Positions 1-10,757 of a stretch of DNA of 64,000 nt are shown one piece after another. The first letter of the stretch is position 1. Each line of letters starts with the position of its first letter. The stretch is taken from the NCBI RefSeq assembly GCF_009746715.1, contig NZ_VRKW01000006.1:186001-250000 (forward strand). The letters are read 5' to 3'. The translations under genes were made by a program, and so were the position numbers. Source of the DNA: Ketobacter sp. MCCC 1A13808 (GTDB taxonomy: Bacteria > Pseudomonadota > Gammaproteobacteria > Pseudomonadales > Ketobacteraceae). Below the pieces are notes generated by a model. That model ran no database searches. It had not been told where the DNA came from and saw only the letters and a program-made list of their open reading frames with translations.

Positions 1-899
1 AAACCGGCCGCTTCAATAATTGCTTGGGTGCGATCAATATCAGCTTGGCTCAGATAGCCCTCTTTCTGGGATAACACTGCCGCCATAACCATACCCGCGC
101 CCACAGCCTCACCGTGCAACCATTGCCCATACCCCTGATCCGCTTCAATCGCGTGACCGAAAGTATGCCCCAGATTCAGGATCGCCCGGACACCGCCTTC
201 GCGCTCGTCTGCCGCGACCACTTCCGCTTTAATTTCACAAGACCGCTTGATCGCATACCCCAGGGCTTCGCTTTGATGCCCCCGCAGCAGACTCATATTA
301 CGTTCAATCCAATCCAAAAACTGGGTATCCCGGATTAATCCGTATTTTATGACTTCGGCCAGACCAGCCGAGAGTTCCCGCTCCGGCAGCGTCGAAAGGC
401 AATCGGTATCGGCAATCACGGCCTTCGGCTGATGAAACGCACCGATCATATTTTTACCCAACGGGTGATTAACCCCGGTTTTGCCGCCGACCGACGAATC
501 CACTTGAGAAAGCAGGGTTGTGGGTATTTGTATGAAATCAACACCGCGCTGATAGCTGGCTGCCGCGTATCCGGTAATATCACCCACCACCCCACCACCC
601 AATGCGATTAATGTGGTGCTGCGGCTGTGCTTCCGCTCCAGCAAAGCAGTATAGATTTGGTTGAGGGTATCGAGGGTTTTGTATTGTTCACCGTCGGGCA
701 ATACCAGGCTTGATGCCTCGTATCCGTGCAATGCCGACTGGACTTTTTCGAGATACAGCGGTGCGATGGTGGTGTTGGTGACAACCAGCACTTGCTTGCC
801 TGCAAGCTTGGGCAGCAATGCCCCGAGTTGAGCCAACAACCCACCGCCAATATAGATCGGATAACTGCGTTCACCCAATGCAACACTCAGGGTTTCCAT
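1..899 (-). CDS. aroB: 3-dehydroquinate synthase AroB, 3' end cut by window edge
   Basis: Catalyses conversion of DAHP to 3-dehydroquinate, the second step of the shikimate pathway, in the cytoplasm with NAD and a divalent metal. The minus-strand frame from ATG at 899 reads [15 protein letters not shown] and continues open to base 1, giving about 299 codons of an enzyme usually near 360 residues. It includes a [13 protein letters not shown]-type NAD-binding segment, [12 protein letters not shown], and a [11 protein letters not shown] metal-ligand motif. An in-frame ATG lies directly upstream (902); GGAG at 905-908 fits 899 better. It follows aroK by 70 bp, the usual pilQ-aroK-aroB order. Confidence 0.95.
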   Translation of the reverse strand, partial: METLSVALGERSYPIYIGGGLLAQLGALLPKLAGKQVLVVTNTTIAPLYLEKVQSALHGYEASSLVLPDGEQYKTLDTLNQIYTALLERKHSRSTTLIALGGGVVGDITGYAAASYQRGVDFIQIPTTLLSQVDSSVGGKTGVNHPLGKNMIGAFHQPKAVIADTDCLSTLPERELSAGLAEVIKYGLIRDTQFLDWIERNMSLLRGHQSEALGYAIKRSCEIKAEVVAADEREGGVRAILNLGHTFGHAIEADQGYGQWLHGEAVGAGMVMAAVLSQKEGYLSQADIDRTQAIIEAAG

Positions 900-969
900 C
901 ATAACTCCTCTTGCCAAATATTGGCCTATTGTAGCTACTAAGGAGTATCGGGTACACAGGTGAGAAGCG

Positions 970-1488
970 TTAGGGCTGGGTAATCAGGCGCGCAATTTCG
1001 CTGGCCACGTCCTTGATATTGGAAGCGTCGGTGTCCACCACATAATCAGCCACTTCCTGATAGAGCGGTTCACGGGTTTTCATTAATTCAGTGAGCACTT
1101 TACGCGGTTCAGCATGTTGCAACAGGGGCCGCTTACGATCCTTTGCCGTGCGCGTGAGCTGTTGTTCGATGGAGGTTTTGAGATAAACGACAATGCCCCG
1201 GGCAGAAACAACCCGGCGATTTTCCTCCCGGGTAACCGCTCCGCCACCGGTCGCTAATACGATTCCGTCCCGCAAGGTGAGTTGATCGATAACAGCCTGC
1301 TCGCGACGGCGAAAACCTTCTTCACCTTCAACGTCAAAAATCCAGGGGATATCCGCGCCGGTGCGGGCCTCGATTTCGTGATCTGAATCGACGAATTCGT
1401 AGCTGAGTAATTGGGCAAGCTGACGCCCGATGGTGCTTTTACCTGCACCCATCGGGCCTACTAAAATGACATTTCCGTGTTTTGACAT
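970..1488 (-). CDS. aroK: Shikimate kinase AroK
   Basis: Phosphorylates shikimate at the 3-hydroxyl using ATP (shikimate pathway, cytoplasm). The 172-residue product has a Walker A loop GPMGAGKST near residues 11-19, the shikimate-binding DSDHEIE segment near 35-41, FRRRE, and the GGGAV loop near residue 80. This is full family length. It begins 7 bp after the pilQ stop, so it probably belongs to the pil transcript. The arrangement downstream of pilQ is widespread in gammaproteobacteria. Confidence 0.96.
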   Translation of the reverse strand: MSKHGNVILVGPMGAGKSTIGRQLAQLLSYEFVDSDHEIEARTGADIPWIFDVEGEEGFRRREQAVIDQLTLRDGIVLATGGGAVTREENRRVVSARGIVVYLKTSIEQQLTRTAKDRKRPLLQHAEPRKVLTELMKTREPLYQEVADYVVDTDASNIKDVASEIARLITQP

Positions 1489-1495
1489 TTACTTC

Positions 1496-3598
1496 TTATT
1501 GAGCAGAGAGTACATCGTTCATTATACGTGGAGTAATGAACACCAGTAGTTCCGCTTTTTGATTGGATTTAGTGGTCCGGCGGAACAAACGTCCCAGCAC
1601 CGGAAGATCACCCAGGAACGGTGTTTTCACAACCGCTTCCACGTCTTCAGAGCGGAACACCCCACCTAATACCACGGTTTGCCCGTTATCTACAATAATA
1701 CTGGTCTCAATTTCATTGGTATCAATGGAAGGTACACCGTTAAAAATCTCCCCCACTGAATCCTGGTTGACCTTAAGATCCATAATAATGCGGCCATCAG
1801 GCGTGATCTGAGGTGTTACTTCCAGAGACAATACCGCTTCTTTAAAGGAAGTGGAGGTTGCACCACTGGACGACGCCTCCTGATAAGGCACTTCGGTACC
1901 GGATTGGATTTTAGCAGTTTGCTGATCCGCAGTTAATACCTTGGGCGTCGATACTATATCGGCACGGCCATCGGATTCCAGCGCGGACAGCTCCAGATCA
2001 ACCAAACCGTGATCGACGTCAAAATAACCCAGCGCAATCCGGCTGGCTTCACTGGAAACCACACCCAGATCCAATGCCAATGCACTGTCACCGATTTCGA
2101 TGGCACCGTTATCCAGGGAATCACTGATACCGGCAGCGCTTCCGTTAACTACGGCGCCAGTAGACGATGTGGGTGGGTTGGTGTATTGAGATACGCCCCA
2201 CTTCACACCCAACTCTTCCGCCGCATCCGATCGTGCAATCACCAAGCGAGCCTCGATCATTACCTGTTTAACCGGAATATCCAGTTGCTCAAGCATGAAG
2301 CGAACTTCATCTATATTGTCTGACGTATCCTGAATCAGCATCACATTGGTACGCTCATCCACAGTGATGGTCCCCCGCTCACTCATAAATCCGGATTGCG
2401 TGACCAGGTCGGCAACTTCTTTTGCTTTGGCGTAATTTACAGTCAGGTATTCGGTCCGTAACGGGGCCAGTTCCTTCACTTGTTTCTGGGATTCCAGCTC
2501 CAATTTTTCACGGGCTGCGATTTCATCTGCCGGGGCGACCAGCATAACGTTACCGACTTTACGCTTGTCCAGGCCTTTTGTTTTCAGTATCAAGTCCAGC
2601 GCTTGATCCCAGGGCACGTTTTGCAGACGCAGGGTGATGCGACCACGAACAGTATCACTGGCGACCAGGTTGAGTTCGGTAAAGTCCGCAATCAGCTGAA
2701 GCACAGACCGCACTTCAATATCCTGGAAGTTAAGCGATAATTTTTCGCCGGTGTACTGAAATTTCTCTTTACGTTTGCGATCCAGCTCAGCACCGGTAAT
2801 GGGCTTAACACTGATCGTGAATGTCTGATCCGTCTGATACGCCATGTACTCGTATTCACCTGTCGGCGTTACTGCAATCCGGGCGTTACCGGACGATGAG
2901 CTGGCATCGATCAGTTTTACCGGCGTCGCGAAATCGACCACATCCAAACGACGTTGCAGGTTTTCCGGTAGTGTTACGCCACCGAAAACGGCGACAATTT
3001 TTCCACCCTGCTCGCTCAAATCCACAGGTGCATTGGGATTACTCAGGGTCACCACCACCTGACCTTCACCTTGGTCGCCGCGACGAAAATCGATTTCCTG
3101 AACGCCGTTTTCCGCCGCCGAACTTTTGCCGGCAGTGGATTGAGGCGCCATCATGGTAGAAGAAGCGGAGCTTTCACCACTACCGATGCGTACCAGGAGG
3201 TTGTTGCCAGAGACTTCGGTCGAATAGCCGGTCAGCGAGGTCATGCTCACGATCAGACGTGTGCGTTCGCCCGCTCCCATCACGGTCAGGCTGCGTACAT
3301 TACCGCTACCCAGCGTGTGGTATTTCTCGGACATACCATTGCTGACTCCGTTCAGATCGAGCGCGATTCGCGCCGGTGAGTCAGTGGTGTATCCGGTGGG
3401 AGAAGGAGGTGCGCTATCAAATTTCAATTTGATCTCAATAGCATCACCAGGCAGCGCTGCAGACTCAACGCCGGTTAATTTGGCAGCCCACACGGGAGAG
3501 GATAATAGGGTCACCAGTAAACCCCAACACAACTTGAATTTCATTGCAGGTACCTGATTCCTTGTTTTTGTTCGTTTAAATTGGCGCAAACTATTCAT
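1496..3598 (-). CDS. pilQ: Type IV pilus outer-membrane secretin PilQ
   Basis: Forms the multimeric outer-membrane channel through which the type IV pilus passes. The 700-residue product has an N-terminal export signal ending near SSPVWAA, then AMIN-type beta domains (about 40-260), an STN/short secretin domain with LNFQDIEVRSVLQLIADF (about 290-340), a secretin N1 domain (about 380-445) and the C-terminal secretin barrel (about 480-695) with a VPYQEAS segment and LLVFITPRI near the end. ATG 3598 is chosen because GGGAG stands about 8 bases upstream. An alternative ATG at 3544 would give a shorter signal peptide. Last pil gene of the operon, 17 bp after pilP. Confidence 0.95.
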   Translation of the reverse strand: MNSLRQFKRTKTRNQVPAMKFKLCWGLLVTLLSSPVWAAKLTGVESAALPGDAIEIKLKFDSAPPSPTGYTTDSPARIALDLNGVSNGMSEKYHTLGSGNVRSLTVMGAGERTRLIVSMTSLTGYSTEVSGNNLLVRIGSGESSASSTMMAPQSTAGKSSAAENGVQEIDFRRGDQGEGQVVVTLSNPNAPVDLSEQGGKIVAVFGGVTLPENLQRRLDVVDFATPVKLIDASSSSGNARIAVTPTGEYEYMAYQTDQTFTISVKPITGAELDRKRKEKFQYTGEKLSLNFQDIEVRSVLQLIADFTELNLVASDTVRGRITLRLQNVPWDQALDLILKTKGLDKRKVGNVMLVAPADEIAAREKLELESQKQVKELAPLRTEYLTVNYAKAKEVADLVTQSGFMSERGTITVDERTNVMLIQDTSDNIDEVRFMLEQLDIPVKQVMIEARLVIARSDAAEELGVKWGVSQYTNPPTSSTGAVVNGSAAGISDSLDNGAIEIGDSALALDLGVVSSEASRIALGYFDVDHGLVDLELSALESDGRADIVSTPKVLTADQQTAKIQSGTEVPYQEASSSGATSTSFKEAVLSLEVTPQITPDGRIIMDLKVNQDSVGEIFNGVPSIDTNEIETSIIVDNGQTVVLGGVFRSEDVEAVVKTPFLGDLPVLGRLFRRTTKSNQKAELLVFITPRIMNDVLSAQ

Positions 3599-3615
3599 TC
3601 ACTTTCTCCCACGCA

Positions 3616-4146
3616 TCAGTCATCACGCAATACCAGAGTGCGTGGACGCTCAACCCAACCGTCTTGACCGTCGGATACAATTTCAATTAAGTCTATTTTG
3701 TTCGAGTTAACAGCAGTTATCTTTCCGAAATTACGGCCAACGTGGTTTCCCTCTTTCACTCTGTGCAGTCCCATATCCGGTGTTTTGACCAGGGCGAAAA
3801 GCGTGCCGCCAGGCCGCATCAGCGTGCCCACCATCTGCAGTGAATCGACTCCGTATTGTTCGAGAACTTCTTTCGGCCGATTGAAATCAGGTTTTACATT
3901 GCTTCGTTTTTGCGGCAGCGCCGCCAATTCCACTTCAATTGGTTTTTCGAAAGGGCTTCGCAACGCAGCGGCACTGTAGGCAAAGGCTTTATATACCTTG
4001 AATTCCGGTGGCGGCTTAATCCGACCTTTAGGCCCGTTCTGAATTTCTGTCATCTTGGCCTTGATATCGTCATATTGCCCGTTTCCACCACAGCCCGAGA
4101 CACAAAGCAACGTCATCAAAATTACGGTAAAACTTACGCTCTTCAT
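3616..4146 (-). CDS. pilP: Type IV pilus inner-membrane lipoprotein PilP
   Basis: Lipoprotein of the PilMNOP alignment complex; it binds PilNO and contacts PilQ periplasmic domains. From ATG 4146 the 176-residue product opens with MKSVSFTVILMTLLCVSGC, a lipoprotein signal with the lipidated Cys at about residue 18. A disordered proline-rich linker follows, then a beta-domain (LEQYGVDSLQMVGTL, FALVKTPDMGLHRVKEGNHVG). The frame extends upstream to 4179, but that would overlap pilO and spoil the signal peptide; ATG 4146 lies directly after the pilO stop. Confidence 0.94.
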   Translation of the reverse strand: MKSVSFTVILMTLLCVSGCGGNGQYDDIKAKMTEIQNGPKGRIKPPPEFKVYKAFAYSAAALRSPFEKPIEVELAALPQKRSNVKPDFNRPKEVLEQYGVDSLQMVGTLMRPGGTLFALVKTPDMGLHRVKEGNHVGRNFGKITAVNSNKIDLIEIVSDGQDGWVERPRTLVLRDD

Positions 4147-4147
4147 A

Positions 4148-4744
4148 TCAATTTTCCTTATAGCGATAAGTTTTGGCACGAATGCTCATGGTCAATTCAT
4201 GATTCTGAGACTTACCGTCCGGCTTTATCTCAAAGTCATGCAACGTCACGATCCGTGGCAGCGATGCGACCGCACTAACAAAGGCACCGAAAGAGTGGAA
4301 ACCGCCTTTTACTTCTATATCTATTGGTAACTCGACATAGAATTCCTTACTGGTTTCCGGCGCTAATTTTATGGTGTTGAACGTCAACCCGGCACTCAGT
4401 CCGGTATGGGAAATATCTTCCAGCAACCCAGGCACTTCAGTATCGCTGGGTAGTTGCCGCAGCAGGGCTCCGAAGGTACTTTCCATTTCCGTCATTTGTT
4501 CTTTATATGCATCCAGATTCGACGCTTGATAGGCTTTCTTTTCGTATTCCTGCATTAGCTGGGTTTCTTTTGCCGCTGTTGAATCCAGCTTGGCCAGCGA
4601 ATCCGACAACAGGAAGTGATACACCAGAAAACCAGCGACGACACAAGCAGCCAACCACATTGCCAGCTTAACGGGAAACGGCCAGCCGCCGATGTTTTCC
4701 GGGTCGAGATTATTGAGTGATTCTATAAATTCTTTCGCGTCCAT
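4148..4744 (-). CDS. pilO: Type IV pilus inner-membrane protein PilO
   Basis: Bitopic inner-membrane protein that pairs with PilN. The product from ATG 4744 starts MDAKEFIESLNNLDPENIGG, then has one transmembrane helix (LAMWLAACVVAGFLVYHFLL, about 29-48), a coiled-coil region with Gln/Glu/Lys-rich heptads (about 60-105) and a ferredoxin-like periplasmic domain to residue 198. The frame could start at 4765, but that would overlap pilN; 4744 lies 4 bp past the pilN stop, as usual for coupled pil genes. Confidence 0.94.
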   Translation of the reverse strand: MDAKEFIESLNNLDPENIGGWPFPVKLAMWLAACVVAGFLVYHFLLSDSLAKLDSTAAKETQLMQEYEKKAYQASNLDAYKEQMTEMESTFGALLRQLPSDTEVPGLLEDISHTGLSAGLTFNTIKLAPETSKEFYVELPIDIEVKGGFHSFGAFVSAVASLPRIVTLHDFEIKPDGKSQNHELTMSIRAKTYRYKEN

Positions 4745-4748
4745 CCTA

Positions 4749-6394
<1,646 letters not shown>

Positions 6395-6413
6395 CTACTG
6401 AAATTGTGAATTT

Positions 6414-6429
6414 TGTGCAGTTCTGCACA
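6414..6429. promoter_or_regulatory. Perfect palindrome upstream of pilM, possible operator
   Basis: TGTGCAG-TT-CTGCACA is a perfect 7-bp inverted repeat with a 2-base spacer in the divergent pilM/ponA intergenic region. It lies 44-59 bases upstream of the pilM ATG. The symmetry and length suit a dimeric DNA-binding regulator better than an RNA terminator: there is no T-run on either side and the loop is only two bases. I do not recognise the regulator. Confidence 0.4.
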
Positions 6430-6484
6430 CTTACAAAAACAATATGTCTAATTACATTAAATACCACAATATTAGAACGCGCAA

Positions 6485-6514
6485 TTAGATCGCCCTAGAT
6501 TATCGTCGTATAAT
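6485..6514 (+). promoter_or_regulatory. Putative sigma-70 promoter for ponA
   Basis: A consensus -10 hexamer TATAAT occupies 6509-6514, 65 bases before the ponA ATG. The best -35 candidate is TTAGAT at 6485-6490, 18 bases upstream, and is weak. The surrounding sequence is AT-rich, as expected for a divergent promoter region. Confidence 0.4.
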
Positions 6515-6578
6515 TCACACTCTGAACAAAATTTTACCAATTTTAAAAACCCACTTTGACAAAGTTTGCGTCCAAAAC

Positions 6579-9155
6579 ATGCTGAAATCTCATCCAATCG
6601 TTCGCGTTACGCTATGGCTACTTTTACTGGCTTTTAGTGCAGGAATACTGATTTTTTCAGCAACCCTGCTTTACCTCGGCCCTAAACTGCCACCGGTTGA
6701 ACAGATCCTTGAAATACAATTACAGACGCCTTTACGGATTTATTCCAGTGAACAGAAGCTAATTGCTGAATTTGGTGAGAAAAAACGTTCACCACTTCAA
6801 TATTCAGAGATTCCTGAAGACTTTATTCAGGCAGTGCTGGCAGCTGAAGACGCTCGTTTCTTCAGTCATCACGGGGTTGATCTCAAAGGACTGGCGCGTG
6901 CGTCGTTGGAGCTGATTTCCACCGGCTCTATCAAAACCGGTGGCAGCACTATCACCATGCAGGTAGCCAAAAACTACTTTCTCACCCGCGAACGCACGTT
7001 TCTAAGAAAATTCAATGAGATACTTCTGGCCCTGGACATCGAACGCAAGCTGTCCAAAGAACAGATCCTGCAGCTGTATGTGAATAAAATTTACCTGGGT
7101 CACCGCGCCTACGGCATCCAGGCCGCGGCCCAGGTTTACTACGGAAAACCCGTGCAAGAGCTGAGTCTGGCACAGTTGGCCACCATTGCCGGACTCCCTA
7201 AGGCCCCCTCCGCTTTTAATCCGGTCACCAACCCATCCCGGGCCCACACTCGCCGCAACTGGATCTTGTCGCGCATGCTGGAGCTGGGCTATATCGATAA
7301 ATCCGCCAAGGAGCAAGCCCAGGCCGAGCCCACCACGGCGGAGCTGCATGGCATTCCGGTGGAAGTCGAAGCACCGCACTTTGCTGAAATGGTAAGAAGG
7401 GACATGGTGGCGCGATTCGGGGAAAAAGCCGATACCGAAGGCTACCGGGTCTACACCAGCCTGAAAGCCGACTTTCAGAAAGCGGCCCACGAAGCCACGA
7501 TCAAAGGCTTGATCGAATACGACCGTCGTCACGGCTATCGTGGCGAAGAAGCCAAACTGGAAATCAATCCTGAACTGGATACGCCGGAAACCCTGCAATC
7601 CCAATTGCGGAAGTTCCGAACGATCGACATCCTTGAGCCCGGCGTGGTGACCGCAATCGAAGAACAGTCTGCCACGGTACTCATCAAGTCTGGCGAAAGC
7701 GTAAACGTCCCCTTTGAGGGCATGAAATGGGCACGAAGTTATATCGACAATTTAGACCGCGGACCGGCCCCGAAAAAGCCGGAGGATGTGCTCGAGATCG
7801 GCGATGTCATTCGCATCATCAATGAGAAAGTGGAACAGAAAGACAGCAAGACGGGCAAAGTAACGACCGTGGGTGACTGGAGCCTGGCGCAGAAACCCAT
7901 TGCCCAAAGCGCCATGGTCTCCATCGATCCTCACAACGGCGCCATTCTGGCGTTGATCGGCGGCTTCGATTTCCAAACCAGCAAATTTAACCGCGCGATT
8001 CAGGGGGGGCGCCAAGCCGGCTCCAGCTTTAAGCCTTTTATTTACAGTGCGGCTCTGGATTACGGCATGACGCCAGCCACCATTATCAATGATGCGCCGG
8101 TGGTATTTAAGGATTCCAGCCTGGAAAGCACCTGGCGGCCCGAGAATTCCGGCGGACGCTTCTATGGCCCGACCCGGCTCAGAAAAGCACTGTATCTGTC
8201 TCGCAACCTGGTCTCAATCCGGGTGTTGCGCCAAATGGGCGTGAAAAAGACCATCCGTTACGCCACTCAATTCGGTTTTAAAGCCAGCAAGCTGCCCAAC
8301 AACCTGTCGTTGGCGCTGGGCAGTGCCGCTTTGACCCCTTGGGAAATTGCCACCGGCTATTCTGTTCTGGCGAACGGAGGCTTTATGATCGAACCCTGGT
8401 ATATCGACTATATAGAAGATGAAGCCGGTAACCGGGTGTTTGAGAGCAATCCGGTTTTGGTTTGCAACGAACAATGCCAGCAAGAATTGGAATACGATCA
8501 GCTGCAAGCGCAATCCGATTCGGAGCTACCGGTTTCAGATCAAGCGGAGCCCAACAATACCGGAACGGCAGCGCAACCTGAGCCGCCAAAAGACAAACTG
8601 GACGCATTCGACGAAGACGCCCCGGAAGAGGCGACGACGCCTGAGCCCAAGCCGGTCCGCTACGCAGAACGCGTGCAGGATGAGCGGGTCAATTTTCTGA
8701 TCACCAGTATGATGCAGGATGTGGTTAAACGGGGAACCGGTACCCGGGCGCGATCATTAAACCGGAATGACATTGCCGGTAAGACCGGTACCACCAATGA
8801 CCAGAAAGACGCTTGGTTTTCGGGCTTCAATCGCGACGTTGTCGCCACCGTCTGGGTTGGCTTCGACCAGCCAAAAACACTGGGGCACAGAGAATATGGA
8901 GGCACAGCGGCTCTACCTATCTGGATTGATTATATGGCTGTGGCGTTGAAAGACTACCCGCAGTCTCCAATTCGAATTCCAGACGGCATCACGACTGTAC
9001 GCATCGATCCGGAAACAGGAAAACGAGCCATTCCAGGGCAGGCCAATGGGATATTTGAATATTTCCGCGATGAAAATGCACCGGAGCAAAGTGCCGAGGA
9101 AGAGGTGCCAAATCCACACATGGAACAAGGCGAGTTGCCAGAACAACTATTCTGA
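6579..9155 (+). CDS. ponA: Penicillin-binding protein 1A (bifunctional peptidoglycan synthase)
   Basis: Class A PBP that polymerises glycan strands and cross-links peptides at the inner membrane. The 858-residue product has one N-terminal transmembrane helix (about 8-32). The GT51 transglycosylase domain carries the catalytic Glu90 in AAEDARFF, GGSTITMQ and RKFNEILLALDIERKLSK. An OB-like PCB_OB insert covers about 310-420. The transpeptidase has SSFK (Ser482, Lys485), SRN and KTG at 735-737. A low-complexity acidic, Pro/Glu-rich insert (about 640-695) precedes the KTG box. It diverges from pilM, as in Pseudomonas, and converges with maeB. Confidence 0.96.
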   Translation: MLKSHPIVRVTLWLLLLAFSAGILIFSATLLYLGPKLPPVEQILEIQLQTPLRIYSSEQKLIAEFGEKKRSPLQYSEIPEDFIQAVLAAEDARFFSHHGVDLKGLARASLELISTGSIKTGGSTITMQVAKNYFLTRERTFLRKFNEILLALDIERKLSKEQILQLYVNKIYLGHRAYGIQAAAQVYYGKPVQELSLAQLATIAGLPKAPSAFNPVTNPSRAHTRRNWILSRMLELGYIDKSAKEQAQAEPTTAELHGIPVEVEAPHFAEMVRRDMVARFGEKADTEGYRVYTSLKADFQKAAHEATIKGLIEYDRRHGYRGEEAKLEINPELDTPETLQSQLRKFRTIDILEPGVVTAIEEQSATVLIKSGESVNVPFEGMKWARSYIDNLDRGPAPKKPEDVLEIGDVIRIINEKVEQKDSKTGKVTTVGDWSLAQKPIAQSAMVSIDPHNGAILALIGGFDFQTSKFNRAIQGGRQAGSSFKPFIYSAALDYGMTPATIINDAPVVFKDSSLESTWRPENSGGRFYGPTRLRKALYLSRNLVSIRVLRQMGVKKTIRYATQFGFKASKLPNNLSLALGSAALTPWEIATGYSVLANGGFMIEPWYIDYIEDEAGNRVFESNPVLVCNEQCQQELEYDQLQAQSDSELPVSDQAEPNNTGTAAQPEPPKDKLDAFDEDAPEEATTPEPKPVRYAERVQDERVNFLITSMMQDVVKRGTGTRARSLNRNDIAGKTGTTNDQKDAWFSGFNRDVVATVWVGFDQPKTLGHREYGGTAALPIWIDYMAVALKDYPQSPIRIPDGITTVRIDPETGKRAIPGQANGIFEYFRDENAPEQSAEEEVPNPHMEQGELPEQLF

Positions 9156-9186
9156 CAGCACGGACCACTCCAAACCAACGCCAATA

Positions 9187-9222
9187 AAAAGGCCGCTATT
9201 GATTACTCAATAGCGGCCTTTT
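9187..9222. terminator. Bidirectional rho-independent terminator between ponA and maeB
   Basis: A perfect 16-bp stem (AAAAGGCCGCTATTGA, loop TTAC, then its complement) ends in a T-run on the plus strand and also has a T-run when read on the minus strand. It lies between the convergent 3' ends of ponA and maeB and can serve both. Confidence 0.93.
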
Positions 9223-9238
9223 TTAGCCTGCGTCTGAA

Positions 9239-10504
9239 TCAATACTTTATATCGTCCAGTGTCATCAGCGGGTAATGAGCAGGATAAGGCCGGGTAGCAA
9301 CACCGCTATCCACAGCCGCTTGCGCCACTGCCGCTGAAACCACCCCCAATAAACGCGGGTCCATCGGTTTCGGGATAATGTAATTGCGCCCGAACTCCAG
9401 CTCCACGCCATCATAGGCATCCCGAACCACCTGAGGCACTGGTTCTTTTGCCAATTGACTAATGGCGTGTACCGCTGCGATTTTCATTTTCTCGTTGATA
9501 CGCGTAGCGCGAACATCCAAAGCTCCCCGGAAGATATAGGGGAAACCCAATACGTTATTCACCTGATTTGGATAATCGCTACGCCCGGTCGCCACAATAA
9601 CATCGTCACGTATCTCGTAAGCCAGTTCCGGGCGAATTTCAGGGTCCGGATTAGCCAAAGCAAAGACAACCGGATTCGGCGCCATCAGTTGCAGCATGCC
9701 GGCTGTCAGCAGATTCGCACTGGATACACCGATAAACACGTCAGCTCCCGCTAACGCGTCTTCCAGAGTGCGCTTTTCTGTATCATGAGCAAAAGCGGCT
9801 TTGTATTGATTCAGATCGGTGCGCCCGGAGTGAATCACCCCGTTGCGGTCCAGCACATAAATATTCTCTTTTTTGGCACCCATTTCCATAATCAATCTGA
9901 GGGTTGCGACCCCCGCTGCACCGGCACCGATGCAAACAATGGAAATATCTTCGATCTTTTTATTCTGCAGCTCCAACGAATTCACTAACCCGGCCGCAGC
10001 GATAATCGCAGTGCCGTGTTGATCATCATGGAATACCGGAATATTACACTGCGCCACTAAGACCCGTTCGATCTCGAAGCACTCCGGTGCTTTGATGTCT
10101 TCCAGGTTAATGCCGCCGAATGTGGGAGAGATGCGGTTAACTGTATCGATAAATGCCTGCGGATTTTCTGCATCAACTTCAATATCAAATACATCGATTC
10201 CAGCGAAACGCTTGAATAGAACACCCTTACCTTCCATCACGGGCTTACTTGCCAGCCCACCCAGGTTGCCCAACCCCAAAATGGCCGAACCGTCACTGAT
10301 AACCGCGACCAGATTGCCCTTATTCGTATAAAGATAGGCATTTTCCGGGTCTTTTGCGATCTCACGGACGGGTTCCGCTACACCAGGGCTATAGGCTAAA
10401 GAGAGATCCCGTGCAGTTTCAGTCGGCTTGGTCAGCTCGACACTGATTTTTCCGGGACGTGGCTTTAGGTGATACTCTAGTGCGGCTTTCTTTAAATCGG
10501 ACAT
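9239..10504 (-). CDS. maeB: NAD(P)-dependent malic enzyme, short form
   Basis: Oxidatively decarboxylates malate to pyruvate, supplying NADPH and pyruvate in the cytoplasm. The 421-residue product has the malic N-terminal domain with SLAYSPGVAEPV (about 34-45) and VISDGSAILGLGNLGG (about 69-84). Catalytic-region motifs are CNIPVFHDDQHGTA (about 152-165) and a Rossmann dinucleotide loop VCIGAGAAGVA (about 190-200). It lacks the C-terminal phosphotransacetylase-like domain of the roughly 760-residue MaeB enzymes, so it is the short form also found at this locus in Pseudomonas. Cofactor choice cannot be read with certainty. Confidence 0.93.
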   Translation of the reverse strand: MSDLKKAALEYHLKPRPGKISVELTKPTETARDLSLAYSPGVAEPVREIAKDPENAYLYTNKGNLVAVISDGSAILGLGNLGGLASKPVMEGKGVLFKRFAGIDVFDIEVDAENPQAFIDTVNRISPTFGGINLEDIKAPECFEIERVLVAQCNIPVFHDDQHGTAIIAAAGLVNSLELQNKKIEDISIVCIGAGAAGVATLRLIMEMGAKKENIYVLDRNGVIHSGRTDLNQYKAAFAHDTEKRTLEDALAGADVFIGVSSANLLTAGMLQLMAPNPVVFALANPDPEIRPELAYEIRDDVIVATGRSDYPNQVNNVLGFPYIFRGALDVRATRINEKMKIAAVHAISQLAKEPVPQVVRDAYDGVELEFGRNYIIPKPMDPRLLGVVSAAVAQAAVDSGVATRPYPAHYPLMTLDDIKY

Positions 10505-10757
10505 AAAATATGGCTTCCCCTGATGGGTTTGCGATTATTTCGCGGTACTTACTGCAGGCTACCAACTACATTACGAATTGAAGAACCCGCTCATCTCCTC
10601 TTACACTCAGCGACCAACTTTTAGTCTGCCAGCTATCGGACACTGCCCCCGGGAAACAGCTTTATAAAGGGGGGCTGTAGGATAGCGAAATCGACATACT
10701 CGCTCAATAAGAGATTGTTTCAATACAATACGCTCCCTGTACTATTGAGCCACCGTG
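10505..10757. other. Intergenic region upstream of maeB
   Basis: This 253-bp region between maeB and the downstream end of the nuclease gene (both minus) should hold the maeB promoter. I see a G/C-rich stretch around 10648-10675 with runs of C and G (CCCCCGGG, GGGGGGC) that could fold, but no clean terminator or convincing -35/-10 pair. Confidence 0.4.

Noticed and set aside
3542-3598. pilQ start at 3544 instead of 3598
   Set aside because: The shorter signal peptide is attractive, but GGGAG before 3598 is the stronger ribosome-binding site.
6556-6561. TTGACA resembling a -35 box before ponA
   Set aside because: It is only 18 bases from the ATG, so no -10 or leader fits; the TATAAT at 6509 is a better promoter.
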